64,000 nucleotides of DNA from BOG-908 sp964247675. GTDB lineage: Bacteria > Pseudomonadota > Alphaproteobacteria > Acetobacterales > Acetobacteraceae. The position numbers and the translations under genes are program-made. How positions within the stretch are numbered: position 1 is the stretch's first letter; each line of letters opens with the position of its first letter. The stretch lies in assembly GCA_964247675.1 (NCBI GenBank), contig CAXTVW010000002.1, positions 17,099 to 81,098 of the forward strand. Reading direction: 5' to 3'. Below are positions 43,474-54,359 of the stretch, piece after piece. The notes beneath the pieces are model-generated. The model searched no databases and had not been told where the DNA came from. It saw only the letters and a program-made list of their open reading frames with translations.

Positions 43474-43905
43474 ATGGCCGGCGGTCTCATTGGCAGCGGC
43501 CGCGGCGGGCGCGGGCGTTACCGCGCGATGAGCGAGATCAACGTGACGCCGCTGGTGGACGTGATGCTCGTGCTGCTGATCGTCTTTATGGTGACCGCGC
43601 CGATGCTGACGTCCGGCGTGAACGTGGACCTGCCGAAGACCACCGCGCAGCAGATCAACGTGGATTCCAAGCCGCTGACAGTAACCATCACCGCGGACGG
43701 CCATACGCATCTGGGCGACGAGGACGTGGAACTCTCTGACCTGGTCGCACGGTTGACGGCCGCGTCCGACAGCGACCTGACCCGGCGTATTTTGGTGCGT
43801 GGCGACAAGGGCATTGCCTACGGCCAGGTGCTGCAGGTGATGGGCACGATCCAGCAGGCGGGCTTCACCAAGGTGGCCCTGCTGGCCGAGCCTCCCTCGA
43901 AATAG
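43474..43905 (+). CDS. tolR: Tol-Pal system protein TolR
   Basis: 143 residues, ExbD/TolR family: one N-terminal membrane helix with the proton-carrying Asp (PLVDVMLVLLIVFMVTAPML), preceded by MSEINVT, and a periplasmic domain. It works with TolQ. ATG 43474 follows GAGG at usable spacing. It is 19 bp upstream of the TolA ATG. Confidence 0.95.
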   Translation: MAGGLIGSGRGGRGRYRAMSEINVTPLVDVMLVLLIVFMVTAPMLTSGVNVDLPKTTAQQINVDSKPLTVTITADGHTHLGDEDVELSDLVARLTAASDSDLTRRILVRGDKGIAYGQVLQVMGTIQQAGFTKVALLAEPPSK

Positions 43906-43924
43906 CCCGGCCGTGCGGCAGGGC

Positions 43925-44893
43925 ATGTCACGCGCGGCGACGGTCTCGGGGGCGCTCCACCTCGTGATCCTGCTTGCGCTGCTCATCGTGATCCCCGCGC
44001 CGCTGCCGCCGCCTCCGCCGCCGGACGACGCGATGGAGGTGGAGTTCGAGGGCACGGCCGCGTCCGCGCAGAAATCGGACGCGCATGGCCAGGTGGCGGC
44101 GCCGACGGAAGCCGACACGCCGGCCACGGAGAACCCGGCCTTGGCACCGCCCAAGCCGCAGCCGATCGAGACCGCGCCGCCACCGCCGCCACCGCCACCG
44201 CCGCCGCCGACTGCTGCCAGTTCGGTGATGAAGACGCTGGACACCGAGAAGATCCCCCTGCCGCCGCCGGACAAGGAAGCGATCGCGCTGAAGCCGCCGC
44301 CGCCGATGAAACTGGCCGCGCCGCCGCCGATCCAGCCGATGAAGGCGGAGGAACAGCCGAAGAAGCCGGTTAAGGAGGCCGTGGAGAAGGCCAAGCCGAT
44401 GGATACGGTGCGCCACCAGCAGAACCTGACGAAGAACCCGGCGCCGGATACCAGCAGCCTGCTGAACACGCTGGAAGCATTCCAGGCGGACCAGAAGCAG
44501 ACAAAGGCGCCGACTCACACCCCCAACCCGTCGCGGGGCGGGGCGCATAACGCGGGCGGCCAGGCGCACGGCAACCTGACCGGCTCGCTCAGCGAGGGCC
44601 AGCGCAAGACGATCGGCGACTCTGTGAAACCCTGCTATTCCGAGGACACCGCCGCGAAGGACTACGCCACCTTCTACACCGACATGACCGTGACGGTGGA
44701 CGCCACCGGCGTGGTACGTGATGTGAAGCTGGAGCCCGCCTTTCAGGCCCGCGCCGCCAGAGATCCCGCGTTCCAGGCTTTCGCCGAGCGCGCCGAGCAT
44801 GCGGTGTTGTCGCCGCGATGCGCGCATTTGCCGATTCCGGCCAATCTCCTGGGCCAGCCCGCCGCGACGTTCAGCTTCCGGTTCAGGCCGTAG
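43925..44893 (+). CDS. tolA: Cell envelope protein TolA
   Basis: About 322 residues. It has an N-terminal membrane helix (ALHLVILLALLIVIPAPLP), then a long Pro-rich periplasmic segment including a run of Pro residues, instead of the usual Ala/Lys helix of enterobacterial TolA. It ends with a TolA/TonB C-terminal domain (KTIGDSVKPCYSEDTAAKDY; TVDATGVVRDVKLEP; ATFSFRFRP). It links TolQR to Pal and TolB. An alternative GTG start lies at 43913. A second, shorter copy of the C-terminal domain follows at once. Confidence 0.88.
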   Translation: MSRAATVSGALHLVILLALLIVIPAPLPPPPPPDDAMEVEFEGTAASAQKSDAHGQVAAPTEADTPATENPALAPPKPQPIETAPPPPPPPPPPPTAASSVMKTLDTEKIPLPPPDKEAIALKPPPPMKLAAPPPIQPMKAEEQPKKPVKEAVEKAKPMDTVRHQQNLTKNPAPDTSSLLNTLEAFQADQKQTKAPTHTPNPSRGGAHNAGGQAHGNLTGSLSEGQRKTIGDSVKPCYSEDTAAKDYATFYTDMTVTVDATGVVRDVKLEPAFQARAARDPAFQAFAERAEHAVLSPRCAHLPIPANLLGQPAATFSFRFRP

Positions 44894-44894
44894 G

Positions 44895-45275
44895 ATGCAA
44901 GCTGCCAGGAAGCTACGCGCGTCCGTCTTCCGCGCCGGCGCCAGCGTGCGGGCGACGTGGCCGGCTCAGGCGCAGGTTACCAGTCCCGTTCCCCCGCGTG
45001 AGTATCTGACAAGACGGCTGACCGGCCTGCACAAGCGGGCAATCAGCAATCCTGTTAAACCTTGTTATCAGCAGGATGCGCGGGCGGCGGGCGACGTGCT
45101 TGAAGCGGAGCTTGCTGCCGAGGATCGACCCAGGGCAGACACCGATCCCGCCTGCCGCGAAGTTGCCGGACTTGGGTTGCACGCGGCGCTTTCGTCGCAA
45201 TGCCCAAGATTGCCGCTGCCGGCAGACCTGCCTGGCCGGCCGTCGGCCACTCTTAATTTCTGTTTCAGACCATAG
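44895..45275 (+). CDS. Diverged partial duplicate of the TolA C-terminal domain
   Basis: 126 residues from ATG 44895, starting one base after the tolA stop. The second half parallels the TolA C-terminus: AISNPVKPCYQQD against IGDSVKPCYSED, SSQCPRLPLPADL against SPRCAHLPIPANL, and SATLNFCFRP against ATFSFRFRP. The middle is strongly diverged, and no membrane helix or signal peptide is present, so as read it would stay in the cytoplasm. It could be a decaying tandem duplication or a new small protein. It sits in frame inside the tol operon, 15 bp upstream of the tolB start. Confidence 0.6.
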   Translation: MQAARKLRASVFRAGASVRATWPAQAQVTSPVPPREYLTRRLTGLHKRAISNPVKPCYQQDARAAGDVLEAELAAEDRPRADTDPACREVAGLGLHAALSSQCPRLPLPADLPGRPSATLNFCFRP

Positions 45276-45290
45276 TTGGAGACCTTCGCC

Positions 45291-46661
45291 ATGCTGCGAG
45301 ACCGGATTTCAGGCGCAATTCTGCCCGACAGCTTCATGCCCCGCCGCGGCTTCATCGCTGGTGCCGGCCTGCTTGCGGCGTCGCCCGCTCTCGCGCAGTC
45401 CGCGCTGGCCCCTGCCGCACCGCCGCCTGGCGGCGGCCAGCCTATCATCGACGTCTCCGGCGCGCAGCGTAACCCGATCCCGATCGCCATCACCGGCCTG
45501 ACGGGCGGCCCCGGCGGGGTGGATATCGGCGGCGTCATCAACGCCGATCTCGGCCGCTGCGGCCTGTTCCGCCCGCTGGACCAGAGTTTCGCACCACCCA
45601 CAGGCACGCCGGATTTCGGCACCTGGAAAGCCAGCGGCGCCCACGCGCTGGTCACTGGCCAGGTAACCGGCACGGACCCGCTGCGCGTGGAGTTCCGCCT
45701 GTGGGACGTGCTGCAGGGCACCCAGATACAGGGCACGGCCTACACCACGCAGGCGGCCAACTGGCGCCGCATCGCCCACATCATTGCGGACGTCATCTAC
45801 GAGCGGCTGGTGGGCGAGAAAGGCTATTTCGACACCCGCATCGTTTATGTGGCCAGCACCGGCCGGCGCGGCGCGTTGACCAAGCGGCTGGCGATCATGG
45901 ACCAGGACAGCGCCAACAACCGCATTCTCACGGATGGCTCCTGGCTGGTGCTCACACCGCGCTTCAACCCGGTGCGCGACCAGATCGCCTTCATGAGCTA
46001 CGCCAACAATCGCCCTCGCGTGTACCTGTTCGACCTCAGCTCCGGCCGGCAGAGCACCTTCGGCGAGTTCGAGGGCATGAGCTTCGCGCCGCGCTTCTCG
46101 CCCGACGGCAGTTCCTGCATACTCTCGGTCACCCGCGGCGGCGGGTCGGACATCTTCGTGGTGGACACCGCGAGCCACGCCGCCCGCCGCCTGACCAGCT
46201 CGGGTAGCATCGACACCAGCCCCTGCTACTCGCCGGATGCCAGCCAGATCGTCTTCAACTCGGATCGTGGCGGCGACCAGCAGCTCTACGTCATGGGTGC
46301 CGGCGGCGGCGGGGCGCGGCGTATCAGCTACGGCCACGGGCGATACGGCACGCCGGTGTGGTCGCCGCGCGGTGACCTGATCGCCTTCACGCGGCTGAAC
46401 GGCGGCACGTTTGCCATCGGCGTCATGTCACCGGACGGCAGCGGCGAACGCATCCTGTCCGAGAGCTTTGCCGTAGAGGGCCCGACATTCGCGCCGAACG
46501 GCCGCGTGCTGATGTTCTGGCGCGAGACGCAGGCGCGGGGCAGTTCGGGGGAGGGGTTCTCCTCGCGGCTGGTGTCGATCGACATCACCGGCTTCAATGA
46601 GCGGCAGGTGCCGACGCCCACGGACGCGTCCGATCCGGCCTGGTCGCCCTTGAACGCGTAG
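45291..46661 (+). CDS. tolB: Tol-Pal system beta-propeller TolB
   Basis: 456 residues with a signal peptide of Tat-like form (MPRRGFIAGAGLLAASPALA), an N-terminal alpha/beta domain (DIGGVINADLGRCGLFRPLD) and a six-bladed propeller of WD40-like/PD40 repeats (FAPRFSPDGSSCILSVTRGG; TSPCYSPDASQIVFNSDRGG; GTPVWSPRGDLIAFTRLNGG). It is periplasmic and binds Pal. ATG 45291 has GGAG 9 bases upstream; an earlier in-frame TTG overlaps that site. Confidence 0.95.
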   Translation: MLRDRISGAILPDSFMPRRGFIAGAGLLAASPALAQSALAPAAPPPGGGQPIIDVSGAQRNPIPIAITGLTGGPGGVDIGGVINADLGRCGLFRPLDQSFAPPTGTPDFGTWKASGAHALVTGQVTGTDPLRVEFRLWDVLQGTQIQGTAYTTQAANWRRIAHIIADVIYERLVGEKGYFDTRIVYVASTGRRGALTKRLAIMDQDSANNRILTDGSWLVLTPRFNPVRDQIAFMSYANNRPRVYLFDLSSGRQSTFGEFEGMSFAPRFSPDGSSCILSVTRGGGSDIFVVDTASHAARRLTSSGSIDTSPCYSPDASQIVFNSDRGGDQQLYVMGAGGGGARRISYGHGRYGTPVWSPRGDLIAFTRLNGGTFAIGVMSPDGSGERILSESFAVEGPTFAPNGRVLMFWRETQARGSSGEGFSSRLVSIDITGFNERQVPTPTDASDPAWSPLNA

Positions 46662-46984
46662 GCAGCTTTGCTCCCTCCGCTGGCTCAGCCATCTCGGCGT
46701 GTTCTGATACGCCCGGCTGGTGCCAATACGGGGAGAGCAAAAGTTTTTTGGTCCTTTTTTGCAAAAAAAGGACTGCTTGCTTTCTCTTCTTCTCCAGCGG
46801 CAGCGAAGCATCAATGCCTGATACTTGACCCGGCTACCGAAAATCACGTCCCTGAGTGTTTCCCGATGCTTGACCGTCACGGAAGCGTAAGCGTATTTCC
46901 GCCGCACCGCGGCAACGATTTGTCTGATCTGTCGTTACTCGCGTGGTCAGCTACAAACGCACCGACACACAGGAACATTTCTCC
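46662..46984. other. tolB-pal intergenic region
   Basis: 323 bp without a gene. It holds repeat copy 12 and, from about 46860, an A/T-richer stretch that may contain a separate promoter for pal. Confidence 0.5.
46739..46780. repeat. Dispersed hairpin element, single GTCC-type arm (copy 12)
   Basis: AAAAGTTTTTTGGTCC...GGACTGCTTGC with a perfect GGTCCTTTTTT/AAAAAAGGACC stem. It lies between tolB and pal. The left arm is absent. Confidence 0.88.
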
Positions 46985-47488
46985 ATGAAGATCAAGTATC
47001 TGGGCGCGATCGCCGCCATCTCCCTTCTTGCCGCATGCTCCAAGACGCCGCCGGCCACCACCACGAGCAATCAGGGTTTCGGCAACACAAACAGCCAAGC
47101 CAACGGCGGCCCGGTCGGCGGCAGCCAGGAAGACCTTGTCGCCAACGTGGGCGACCGCGTGTTCTATGAGCTGAATTCTTCCACGCTCACCGATGCGGGC
47201 CAGGCTACCCTGTCCAAGCAAGCCGATTGGCTGGCCAAGTATCCGAACGTCAGCGTCCAGGTCGCCGGCAATTGCGACGATCGCGGCACCGAGGAGTTCA
47301 ACATCGCCCTCGGCCAGCGTCGTGCCAATGCCGCCAAGGATTTCCTGACCGCCAAGGGCGTATCGTCCAGCCGCGTCACCACGATCAGCTACGGCAAGGA
47401 TCGCCCGACCGCATTGGGCGACGACGAGCAGTCCTGGGCGCAGAACCGCAACGCGATCACCTCCGTCGCGTCCGGGCCGACGTCGTAA
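46985..47488 (+). CDS. pal: Peptidoglycan-associated lipoprotein Pal
   Basis: 167 residues with a lipobox (AISLLAAC) and an OmpA-like peptidoglycan-binding domain (DRVFYELNSSTLTDAGQATL; QVAGNCDDRGTEEFNIALGQ; RRANAAKDFLTAKG). It anchors the outer membrane to peptidoglycan and pairs with TolB/TolA. ATG 46985 begins a clean signal peptide. Confidence 0.96.
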   Translation: MKIKYLGAIAAISLLAACSKTPPATTTSNQGFGNTNSQANGGPVGGSQEDLVANVGDRVFYELNSSTLTDAGQATLSKQADWLAKYPNVSVQVAGNCDDRGTEEFNIALGQRRANAAKDFLTAKGVSSSRVTTISYGKDRPTALGDDEQSWAQNRNAITSVASGPTS

Positions 47489-47535
47489 GCTTCATCGGTG
47501 AACATTCGCCTGCGCCAGCCAGCACAGCATCCTTA

Positions 47536-47570
47536 GCCGGTCCGACGGTCGAGCCGGCCGTCGCGGCTTT
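47536..47570 (+). terminator. GC-rich hairpin after pal
   Basis: GCCG...CGACGG pairs with CCGTCG...CGGC and is followed by CTTTT, 48 bp after the pal stop. It fits an intrinsic terminator. Confidence 0.6.
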
Positions 47571-47660
47571 TGGGTGCGGGTAGCGACGGCAAATGTTTCC
47601 GGATCGACACCTGCTAGCCGTCTTGCGTTCATACCCTGTGGTGTAGTTCGACAGCGGGAA

Positions 47661-47687
47661 GTCCGGGGGTCTAGCCTCCGGACTTTT
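47661..47687 (+). terminator. Strong hairpin with T-tract before cpoB
   Basis: GTCCGGGGG and CCTCCGGAC pair (one G-T pair) around TCTAG and are followed by TTTTT. It is a textbook intrinsic terminator that ends 27 bp before the cpoB start. Confidence 0.7.
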
Positions 47688-47713
47688 TGTATGGGGTGCC
47701 ACTCTCGGGAAAG

Positions 47714-48577
47714 ATGACGATGCAGCCACGATCCGGCCTGTTGTTCACGACGAGCGTTCTGGGTGCCCTGCTGTGCACCTTCCAGGCAATGGCGCAGGTC
47801 GAGTCGCGCGAGGGCATCGCCTTGCAAAACCAGATTGCCGAGCTACGGCAGGAACTGCAGCTCCTTCAGCAGAATCAGCAAAATGGCGGCCAAGTGCCGT
47901 CCAGCCTGGGTCCTCAGGGGGACTCTGCGCCGCAATACCAGCAAGCCGGTCCCGGAGGCGGTGGTGACACCGCCGCCCAGCTTGTGGTGCGTGTCGGCGC
48001 GCTCGAGGAGCAGAACCGCACCTTGCAGGGCCGGGTGGACGACCTCACGAACCAGTTGCAGCACGACCACGACGACCTCGCCAAGCAAATCGGTGACCTG
48101 GCGTTCAAGGCCGGCCAGGCGCCCGGCGGCGGCGGCGGCTCTTCTGCCGAGCCTTCCGCGGAACCAGCACCGCAAGCGGCTGCGGTGCCGCGGCCGGTAC
48201 ACCGCACGCCGGAACTGGCTTTGCGCGAGGGCAACGCCGCACTTGCCCGGCGGGATTATCCGGCAGCCGAGGCGGCCGCGCGGGAAGCGCTCGCCGGCCA
48301 TAGTCCCCGGGCGATGGACGCCCAATTTCTGCTCGCCCGCGCCGAGGCAGGGCAGCACGAATACAAGCAGGCGGCGGCGGATTTCTACCAGGCGTATAAT
48401 CGCGCGCCACGCTCGCCCGCGGCGCCGGTTGCGCTGCTCGGTGTAGCCAACACGCTGATCGCGTTGAACGATGACCGTGACGCCTGCCAGGCTCTGGCCA
48501 AACTTAGCGCCGAGTTTCCGGGAGCGCAGAAGGCGGCGGTGGCGGGGTCACGCAAGCGGGCTTCCTGCGGGAAGTAA
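47714..48577 (+). CDS. cpoB: Cell division coordinator CpoB (YbgF)
   Basis: 287 residues with a signal peptide (LLFTTSVLGALLCTFQAMAQ), an N-terminal coiled coil (NQIAELRQELQLLQQNQQNG; VGALEEQNRTLQGRVDDLTN), a Gly/Ala/Pro linker and a TPR domain (REGNAALARRDYPAAEAAAR; FLLARAEAGQHEYKQAAADF). It links Tol activity to peptidoglycan synthesis at the septum. ATG 47714 follows GGGAAAG. It ends the tol-pal block. Confidence 0.92.
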   Translation: MTMQPRSGLLFTTSVLGALLCTFQAMAQVESREGIALQNQIAELRQELQLLQQNQQNGGQVPSSLGPQGDSAPQYQQAGPGGGGDTAAQLVVRVGALEEQNRTLQGRVDDLTNQLQHDHDDLAKQIGDLAFKAGQAPGGGGGSSAEPSAEPAPQAAAVPRPVHRTPELALREGNAALARRDYPAAEAAAREALAGHSPRAMDAQFLLARAEAGQHEYKQAAADFYQAYNRAPRSPAAPVALLGVANTLIALNDDRDACQALAKLSAEFPGAQKAAVAGSRKRASCGK

Positions 48578-48583
48578 GGAAGA

Positions 48584-48705
48584 AAGGCCTTCTTTTTTGA
48601 AAAAAAGAAGCAAAAAACTTTTGCTCCCTGTCGGCGAACGCTTCGGCAGCCGCCGACAGGGAGCAAAAGTTTTTTGGTCCTTTTTTTCAAAAAAGGACTG
48701 CTTGC
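48584..48705. repeat. Dispersed hairpin element, copy 13
   Basis: The left arm is CTTC-type and the right arm GTCC-type. The inner stem CTCCCTGTCGGCG/CGCCGACAGGGAG is perfect over 13 bp. It ends 4 bp before the TTG proposed as the tilS start. Confidence 0.93.
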
Positions 48706-48709
48706 TTTC

Positions 48710-49939
48710 TTGCTTCTGACCGACGCCGATTTCGCGGCCTTGATGGCCCCGCTCGGCCCCTGGGGCCAACGCCAGGCCGTAGCCGTCAGTGGTGGTGCCG
48801 ATAGCCTCTGCCTCGCCTGGCTCGCCAGACGCTGGGGCGACCCTTTCGCCCTGATCGTGGATCATGGGCTCCGCCCTGAATCGGCCGCGGAAGCGGAGGT
48901 CACCCGGCAACGTCTCGCATCCTTCGGCGTACCATCGCGCACGCTGCTTCTGACTGGCCTGCCGCACGGGCCGGGGCTCGCCGCACGGGCACGCGAAGCG
49001 CGCTACGCGGCGCTCATCGCAGCCTGCCGCGCGCTGGATCTGAGCGACCTGCTTCTCGGCCATCACGCGGGCGATCAGGCGGAGACCGTGCTGATGCGGC
49101 AGGAGGCCGCGAGCGGCGCCTGGGGGCGGGGAGGGATGTCGCCTGTGGCGCATCGCCGGACGGTCAGGCTTGTAAGGCCACTACTGGGCATCGGACCGGC
49201 GCGAATGCGCGCTACGCTGGAGGCGGCCGGACTCGGCTGGGTGGAAGATCCCTCCAACCGCAACACCGCTGCGCTGCGCACCAGATTGCGCGCCCGGCTG
49301 GCCGCCGACACGGGGGGGCTGGCGGATCGCCTGGCGCGATTGGCCCGCGATGCTGGCGAGTCCCGCGCAAGGACGACGGCTGCAATCGCATCGGTGCTGG
49401 CCTTACGTGCGCAGGTGTTTCCGGAAGGCTACGCGATCCTCACGCCCGGCCCGATTGGGGCGGACTGCCTGGGCGCGCTCATTCGCATGGTGGGTGGCCG
49501 CCCTTACGGGCCGGACTTGGCGGCACTTGCGCGGCTGGCGGCGGCACCCTGTCCGGCCACCCTTGGCGGTGTTCGGCTGATGCTTGCGGGCCGGCTAGGC
49601 GAGGGTCTGCTGCTCGTGCGGGAGGAGGCGGCCATCGGACCAGACGTGGCAGCCGCAGACGGCGCGGTTTGGGACGGCCGCTTTGTGGTCTCGGCGGCCG
49701 GTGCGCCGCCACATGGCCTGCGCGTGTCGGCGGTCGGCGCTGAAGCGGCCGCCTTGCGCCGGCTGACCAGCCTGCCAAGCGCCGTGTTGCGTACCCTTCC
49801 GGCGCTTTGGCACGGTGGCGTGCTCTGCGGTGTTCCGCACTTGGCAGACCAGTTGCCAAAAGACGCAATTACAGGATGGACAAATCTTGGCGCCAAGCTA
49901 ACGCTGTGTCCGGCCCATCCTGCTGCAAGCGCGGGCTAG
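48710..49939 (+). CDS. tilS: tRNA(Ile)-lysidine synthetase TilS
   Basis: About 409 residues, PP-loop ATPase (VAVSGGADSLCLAWLARRWG) that converts C34 of tRNA-Ile(CAU) to lysidine. GHHAGDQAETVLMRQ and GWVEDPSNRNTAALRTRLR are family motifs. The family-like N-terminus TDADFAALMAPLG implies a start at or before TTG 48710, which touches the dispersed repeat. ATG 48743 would cut into it. The open frame continues upstream into the repeat. It is upstream of ftsH, a frequent arrangement. Confidence 0.9.
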   Translation: MLLTDADFAALMAPLGPWGQRQAVAVSGGADSLCLAWLARRWGDPFALIVDHGLRPESAAEAEVTRQRLASFGVPSRTLLLTGLPHGPGLAARAREARYAALIAACRALDLSDLLLGHHAGDQAETVLMRQEAASGAWGRGGMSPVAHRRTVRLVRPLLGIGPARMRATLEAAGLGWVEDPSNRNTAALRTRLRARLAADTGGLADRLARLARDAGESRARTTAAIASVLALRAQVFPEGYAILTPGPIGADCLGALIRMVGGRPYGPDLAALARLAAAPCPATLGGVRLMLAGRLGEGLLLVREEAAIGPDVAAADGAVWDGRFVVSAAGAPPHGLRVSAVGAEAAALRRLTSLPSAVLRTLPALWHGGVLCGVPHLADQLPKDAITGWTNLGAKLTLCPAHPAASAG

Positions 49940-50101
49940 GCCAGGGTGCGTGAAAAGTTAGGGGATGCGCAAGCTTCGAGGACGCACCATGTCCCCGGTT
50001 ATGGATTGGCCGAAACCGGCGCACTGCCAAAGGGTGCCCTGGCGACAGCCGGAGTTTTGTGGTGAACGCGAACCGGTTGGTTCGTCTGGGACTGGGACGC
50101 A

Positions 50102-52024
<1,923 letters not shown>

Positions 52025-52030
52025 GTAAGC

Positions 52031-52152
52031 AAGGCCTTCTTTTTTGAAAAAAAGAAGCAAAAAACTTTTGCTCCCTGTCGGCGGCCTGTTGAAAGGTCCG
52101 CGACAGCCAGATCAAAAGCTTTTTGCTTCTTTTTTTTCAAAAAAGAAGGCCT
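52031..52152. repeat. Dispersed hairpin element, copy 14
   Basis: CTTC-type arms at 52031-52070 and 52113-52152, with an inner stem CTGTCG.../...GCGACAG. It lies between ftsH and folP and ends 7 bp before the folP ATG. Confidence 0.92.
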
Positions 52153-52159
52153 CCCTTTG

Positions 52160-52948
52160 ATGCCCACCCTCATGGGCATCCTGAACGTCACTTCAGACAG
52201 CTTCAGCGACGGCGGCAGGCACCCAGACCACGTAGCTGCAGGACTGAAGCTGCTAGCGGACGGCGCGGATATTCTCGACATAGGCGGCGAGAGTACCCGG
52301 CCAGGCGCCACGCCGGTCGACCCGGCCGAGGAGCAGCGCCGCGTTCTTCCTGTCATACGCGCGCTCGCTGGCCGTGGCGCCCGCATTTCCGTGGATACCC
52401 GCAATGCCGCAACGATGCGAGCAGCGTTGGATTCGGGCGCTGCGATCGTCAACGACGTCTCCGCCCTGAGGCATGACGCGGGTGCACTGGGCGTGCTTGC
52501 GGCCACCGACTGCCCCGTGGTCCTGATGCACATGCGCGGCACGCCACAGACGATGCAGTCGCTCGCGGTCTATGACGACGTGGTGTCTGAAGTGACGGAC
52601 GAGCTGGCCGCGAGTGTCGCGCGGGCGGAGGCAGGCGGCATCGCGCGATCGCGTATCACGATCGACCCTGGCCTCGGCTTCGCCAAGACGGCCGCGCAGA
52701 GCCTCGCACTTCTCCGCGGGGTGGACGCCCTGCACAGCCTGGGCCTGCCTATCCTTGTTGGCGCTTCCCGAAAGGGGTTTGTAGGAACTTACGGCAGGGA
52801 GCCTGACGCTGAGAAGCGTGCGCCCGGCTCTATCGCGGCTGCGCTTTACGCTGTTGGCAAGGGTGTTGCCGTAATACGGACACACGACGTAGCAGAGACC
52901 GCGCAGGCGTTGCGGATGTGGCAAGCCGTTCACGAATGCGTTATCTAG
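52160..52948 (+). CDS. folP: Dihydropteroate synthase
   Basis: 262 residues of a TIM barrel that joins p-aminobenzoate to dihydropterin pyrophosphate in folate synthesis. Motifs include LMGILNVTSDSFSDGG, DIGGESTRPGA, RISVDTRNAATMRAAL, GLGFAKTAAQSLALL and VGASRKGFVG. The start is ATG 52160, only 7 bp after a repeat hairpin and with no Shine-Dalgarno sequence. It is followed by glmM, as in the conserved ftsH-folP-glmM order. Confidence 0.95.
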   Translation: MPTLMGILNVTSDSFSDGGRHPDHVAAGLKLLADGADILDIGGESTRPGATPVDPAEEQRRVLPVIRALAGRGARISVDTRNAATMRAALDSGAAIVNDVSALRHDAGALGVLAATDCPVVLMHMRGTPQTMQSLAVYDDVVSEVTDELAASVARAEAGGIARSRITIDPGLGFAKTAAQSLALLRGVDALHSLGLPILVGASRKGFVGTYGREPDAEKRAPGSIAAALYAVGKGVAVIRTHDVAETAQALRMWQAVHECVI

Positions 52949-52994
52949 CAAGCATTCGACCTGGTCTGACCGGCCTCGCGCATTAGGAGCCGCC

Positions 52995-54359
52995 ATGCAT
53001 CGCAAGCTTTTCGGAACTGACGGCATCCGCGGACGCGCCAACACCGGCGCCATGAGCCCGGAGACGGCCTTGCGCGTGGGCCTGGCCGCCGGCCTGCAAT
53101 TCGTGCGCGGCGATCACCGCCACCAGGTGATCATCGGCAAGGACACGCGGCTGTCCGGCTACATGCTGGAGCCGGCGCTCGTGGCTGGCTTCACCAGCGC
53201 GGGGATGGACGTGCTTCTGGTGGGGCCGCTGCCCACGCCGGCGATCGCCATGCTCACCCGCTCCATGCGCGCGGATCTCGGCGTGATGATCTCGGCCAGC
53301 CATAATTCGTTCGAGGATAACGGCATAAAGCTGTTCGGCCCGGACGGATTCAAACTCTCCGACGATACCGAGATCGAGATCGAGCGGCTGATGCAGACTG
53401 ACCTGTCCGCGCGCCTGGCCGCGCCGATGAAGCTCGGCCGCGCCCGCAGGCTGGAAGACGCCGCGGGGCGTTACATCGAAAGTGCGAAGGCGAGCTTCCC
53501 CAGGCGCCTGACTCTGGACGGCTTGCGCATCGTGGTGGATTGCGCGCATGGCGCCGCCTACCGTGTGGCGCCCACCGTTCTGGCCGAGTTGGGCGCGGTA
53601 ATCATCCCCGTCGGTGTCTCGCCGGACGGGTTCAACATCAATCGGGAGTGCGGCAGCACGCAGCCAGCCCAGCTCTGCGCTGCGGTGCTGGAGCACGGCG
53701 CCGATCTCGGCATAGCGCTCGATGGCGACGCGGACCGCGTGCTGCTGGCCGACGAGCGCGGCCACCTGATCGACGGCGACCAGGTGCTGGCGCTGATCGC
53801 GCAATCCTGGGCGCGCGAGGGCCGCTTGCGCGGCGGCGGCGTTGTGGCCACCGTGATGAGCAATCTTGGCCTGGAACGTTTCTTGGGCGGGCATGGCCTG
53901 ACGCTGCAGCGCACGCGCGTGGGCGACCGCTACGTGGTGGAGCGCATGCGCGAAACGGGCATAAACATCGGCGGCGAACAGTCCGGCCACATGATCCTGT
54001 CCGACTTCACCACAACGGGCGACGGGCTGGTGGCGGCGCTGCAAGTTCTGGCCACCATCATGACGGAGGCGCGACCCGCCAGCGAGGTGTGCCGCCGCTT
54101 TGCGCCGCTGCCGCAATTGCTGCGCAACGTGCGCTTCGCCGGTGGCCAGCCACTGACCCATCCGAGCGTGCTCGCCGCGGTGCGCGATGTTGAAGCGCGC
54201 CTGGCCGGCACCGGCCGGCTGCTGCTGCGCCCGAGCGGGACGGAACCGCTGATACGCGTGATGGCGGAAGGCGAGGACGAGGCCATGGTGGCCGCGGTGG
54301 TGGCCGAACTGTGCGCGGTGATCGAGCACGCCTCAACCCTGGCCGAGGCTGCCGATTGA
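52995..54359 (+). CDS. glmM: Phosphoglucosamine mutase
   Basis: 454 residues, making glucosamine-1-phosphate for peptidoglycan and LPS. The phosphoserine loop GVMISASHNSFEDNGIK lies at about 97-105, the metal loop is LDGDADRVLLADE, the sugar loop is GGEQSGHMI, and the phosphate-binding loop is RPSGTEPLIRVM. The length is normal. Its stop overlaps the next ATG (TGATG), so the PhzF-like gene is coupled. Confidence 0.97.
   Translation: MHRKLFGTDGIRGRANTGAMSPETALRVGLAAGLQFVRGDHRHQVIIGKDTRLSGYMLEPALVAGFTSAGMDVLLVGPLPTPAIAMLTRSMRADLGVMISASHNSFEDNGIKLFGPDGFKLSDDTEIEIERLMQTDLSARLAAPMKLGRARRLEDAAGRYIESAKASFPRRLTLDGLRIVVDCAHGAAYRVAPTVLAELGAVIIPVGVSPDGFNINRECGSTQPAQLCAAVLEHGADLGIALDGDADRVLLADERGHLIDGDQVLALIAQSWAREGRLRGGGVVATVMSNLGLERFLGGHGLTLQRTRVGDRYVVERMRETGINIGGEQSGHMILSDFTTTGDGLVAALQVLATIMTEARPASEVCRRFAPLPQLLRNVRFAGGQPLTHPSVLAAVRDVEARLAGTGRLLLRPSGTEPLIRVMAEGEDEAMVAAVVAELCAVIEHASTLAEAAD

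Noticed and set aside
52983..54329. 448-residue frame antisense to glmM
   Set aside because: Its composition (His/Arg/Gln/Ala-rich) is typical of a reverse shadow; glmM motifs are all present on the plus strand.
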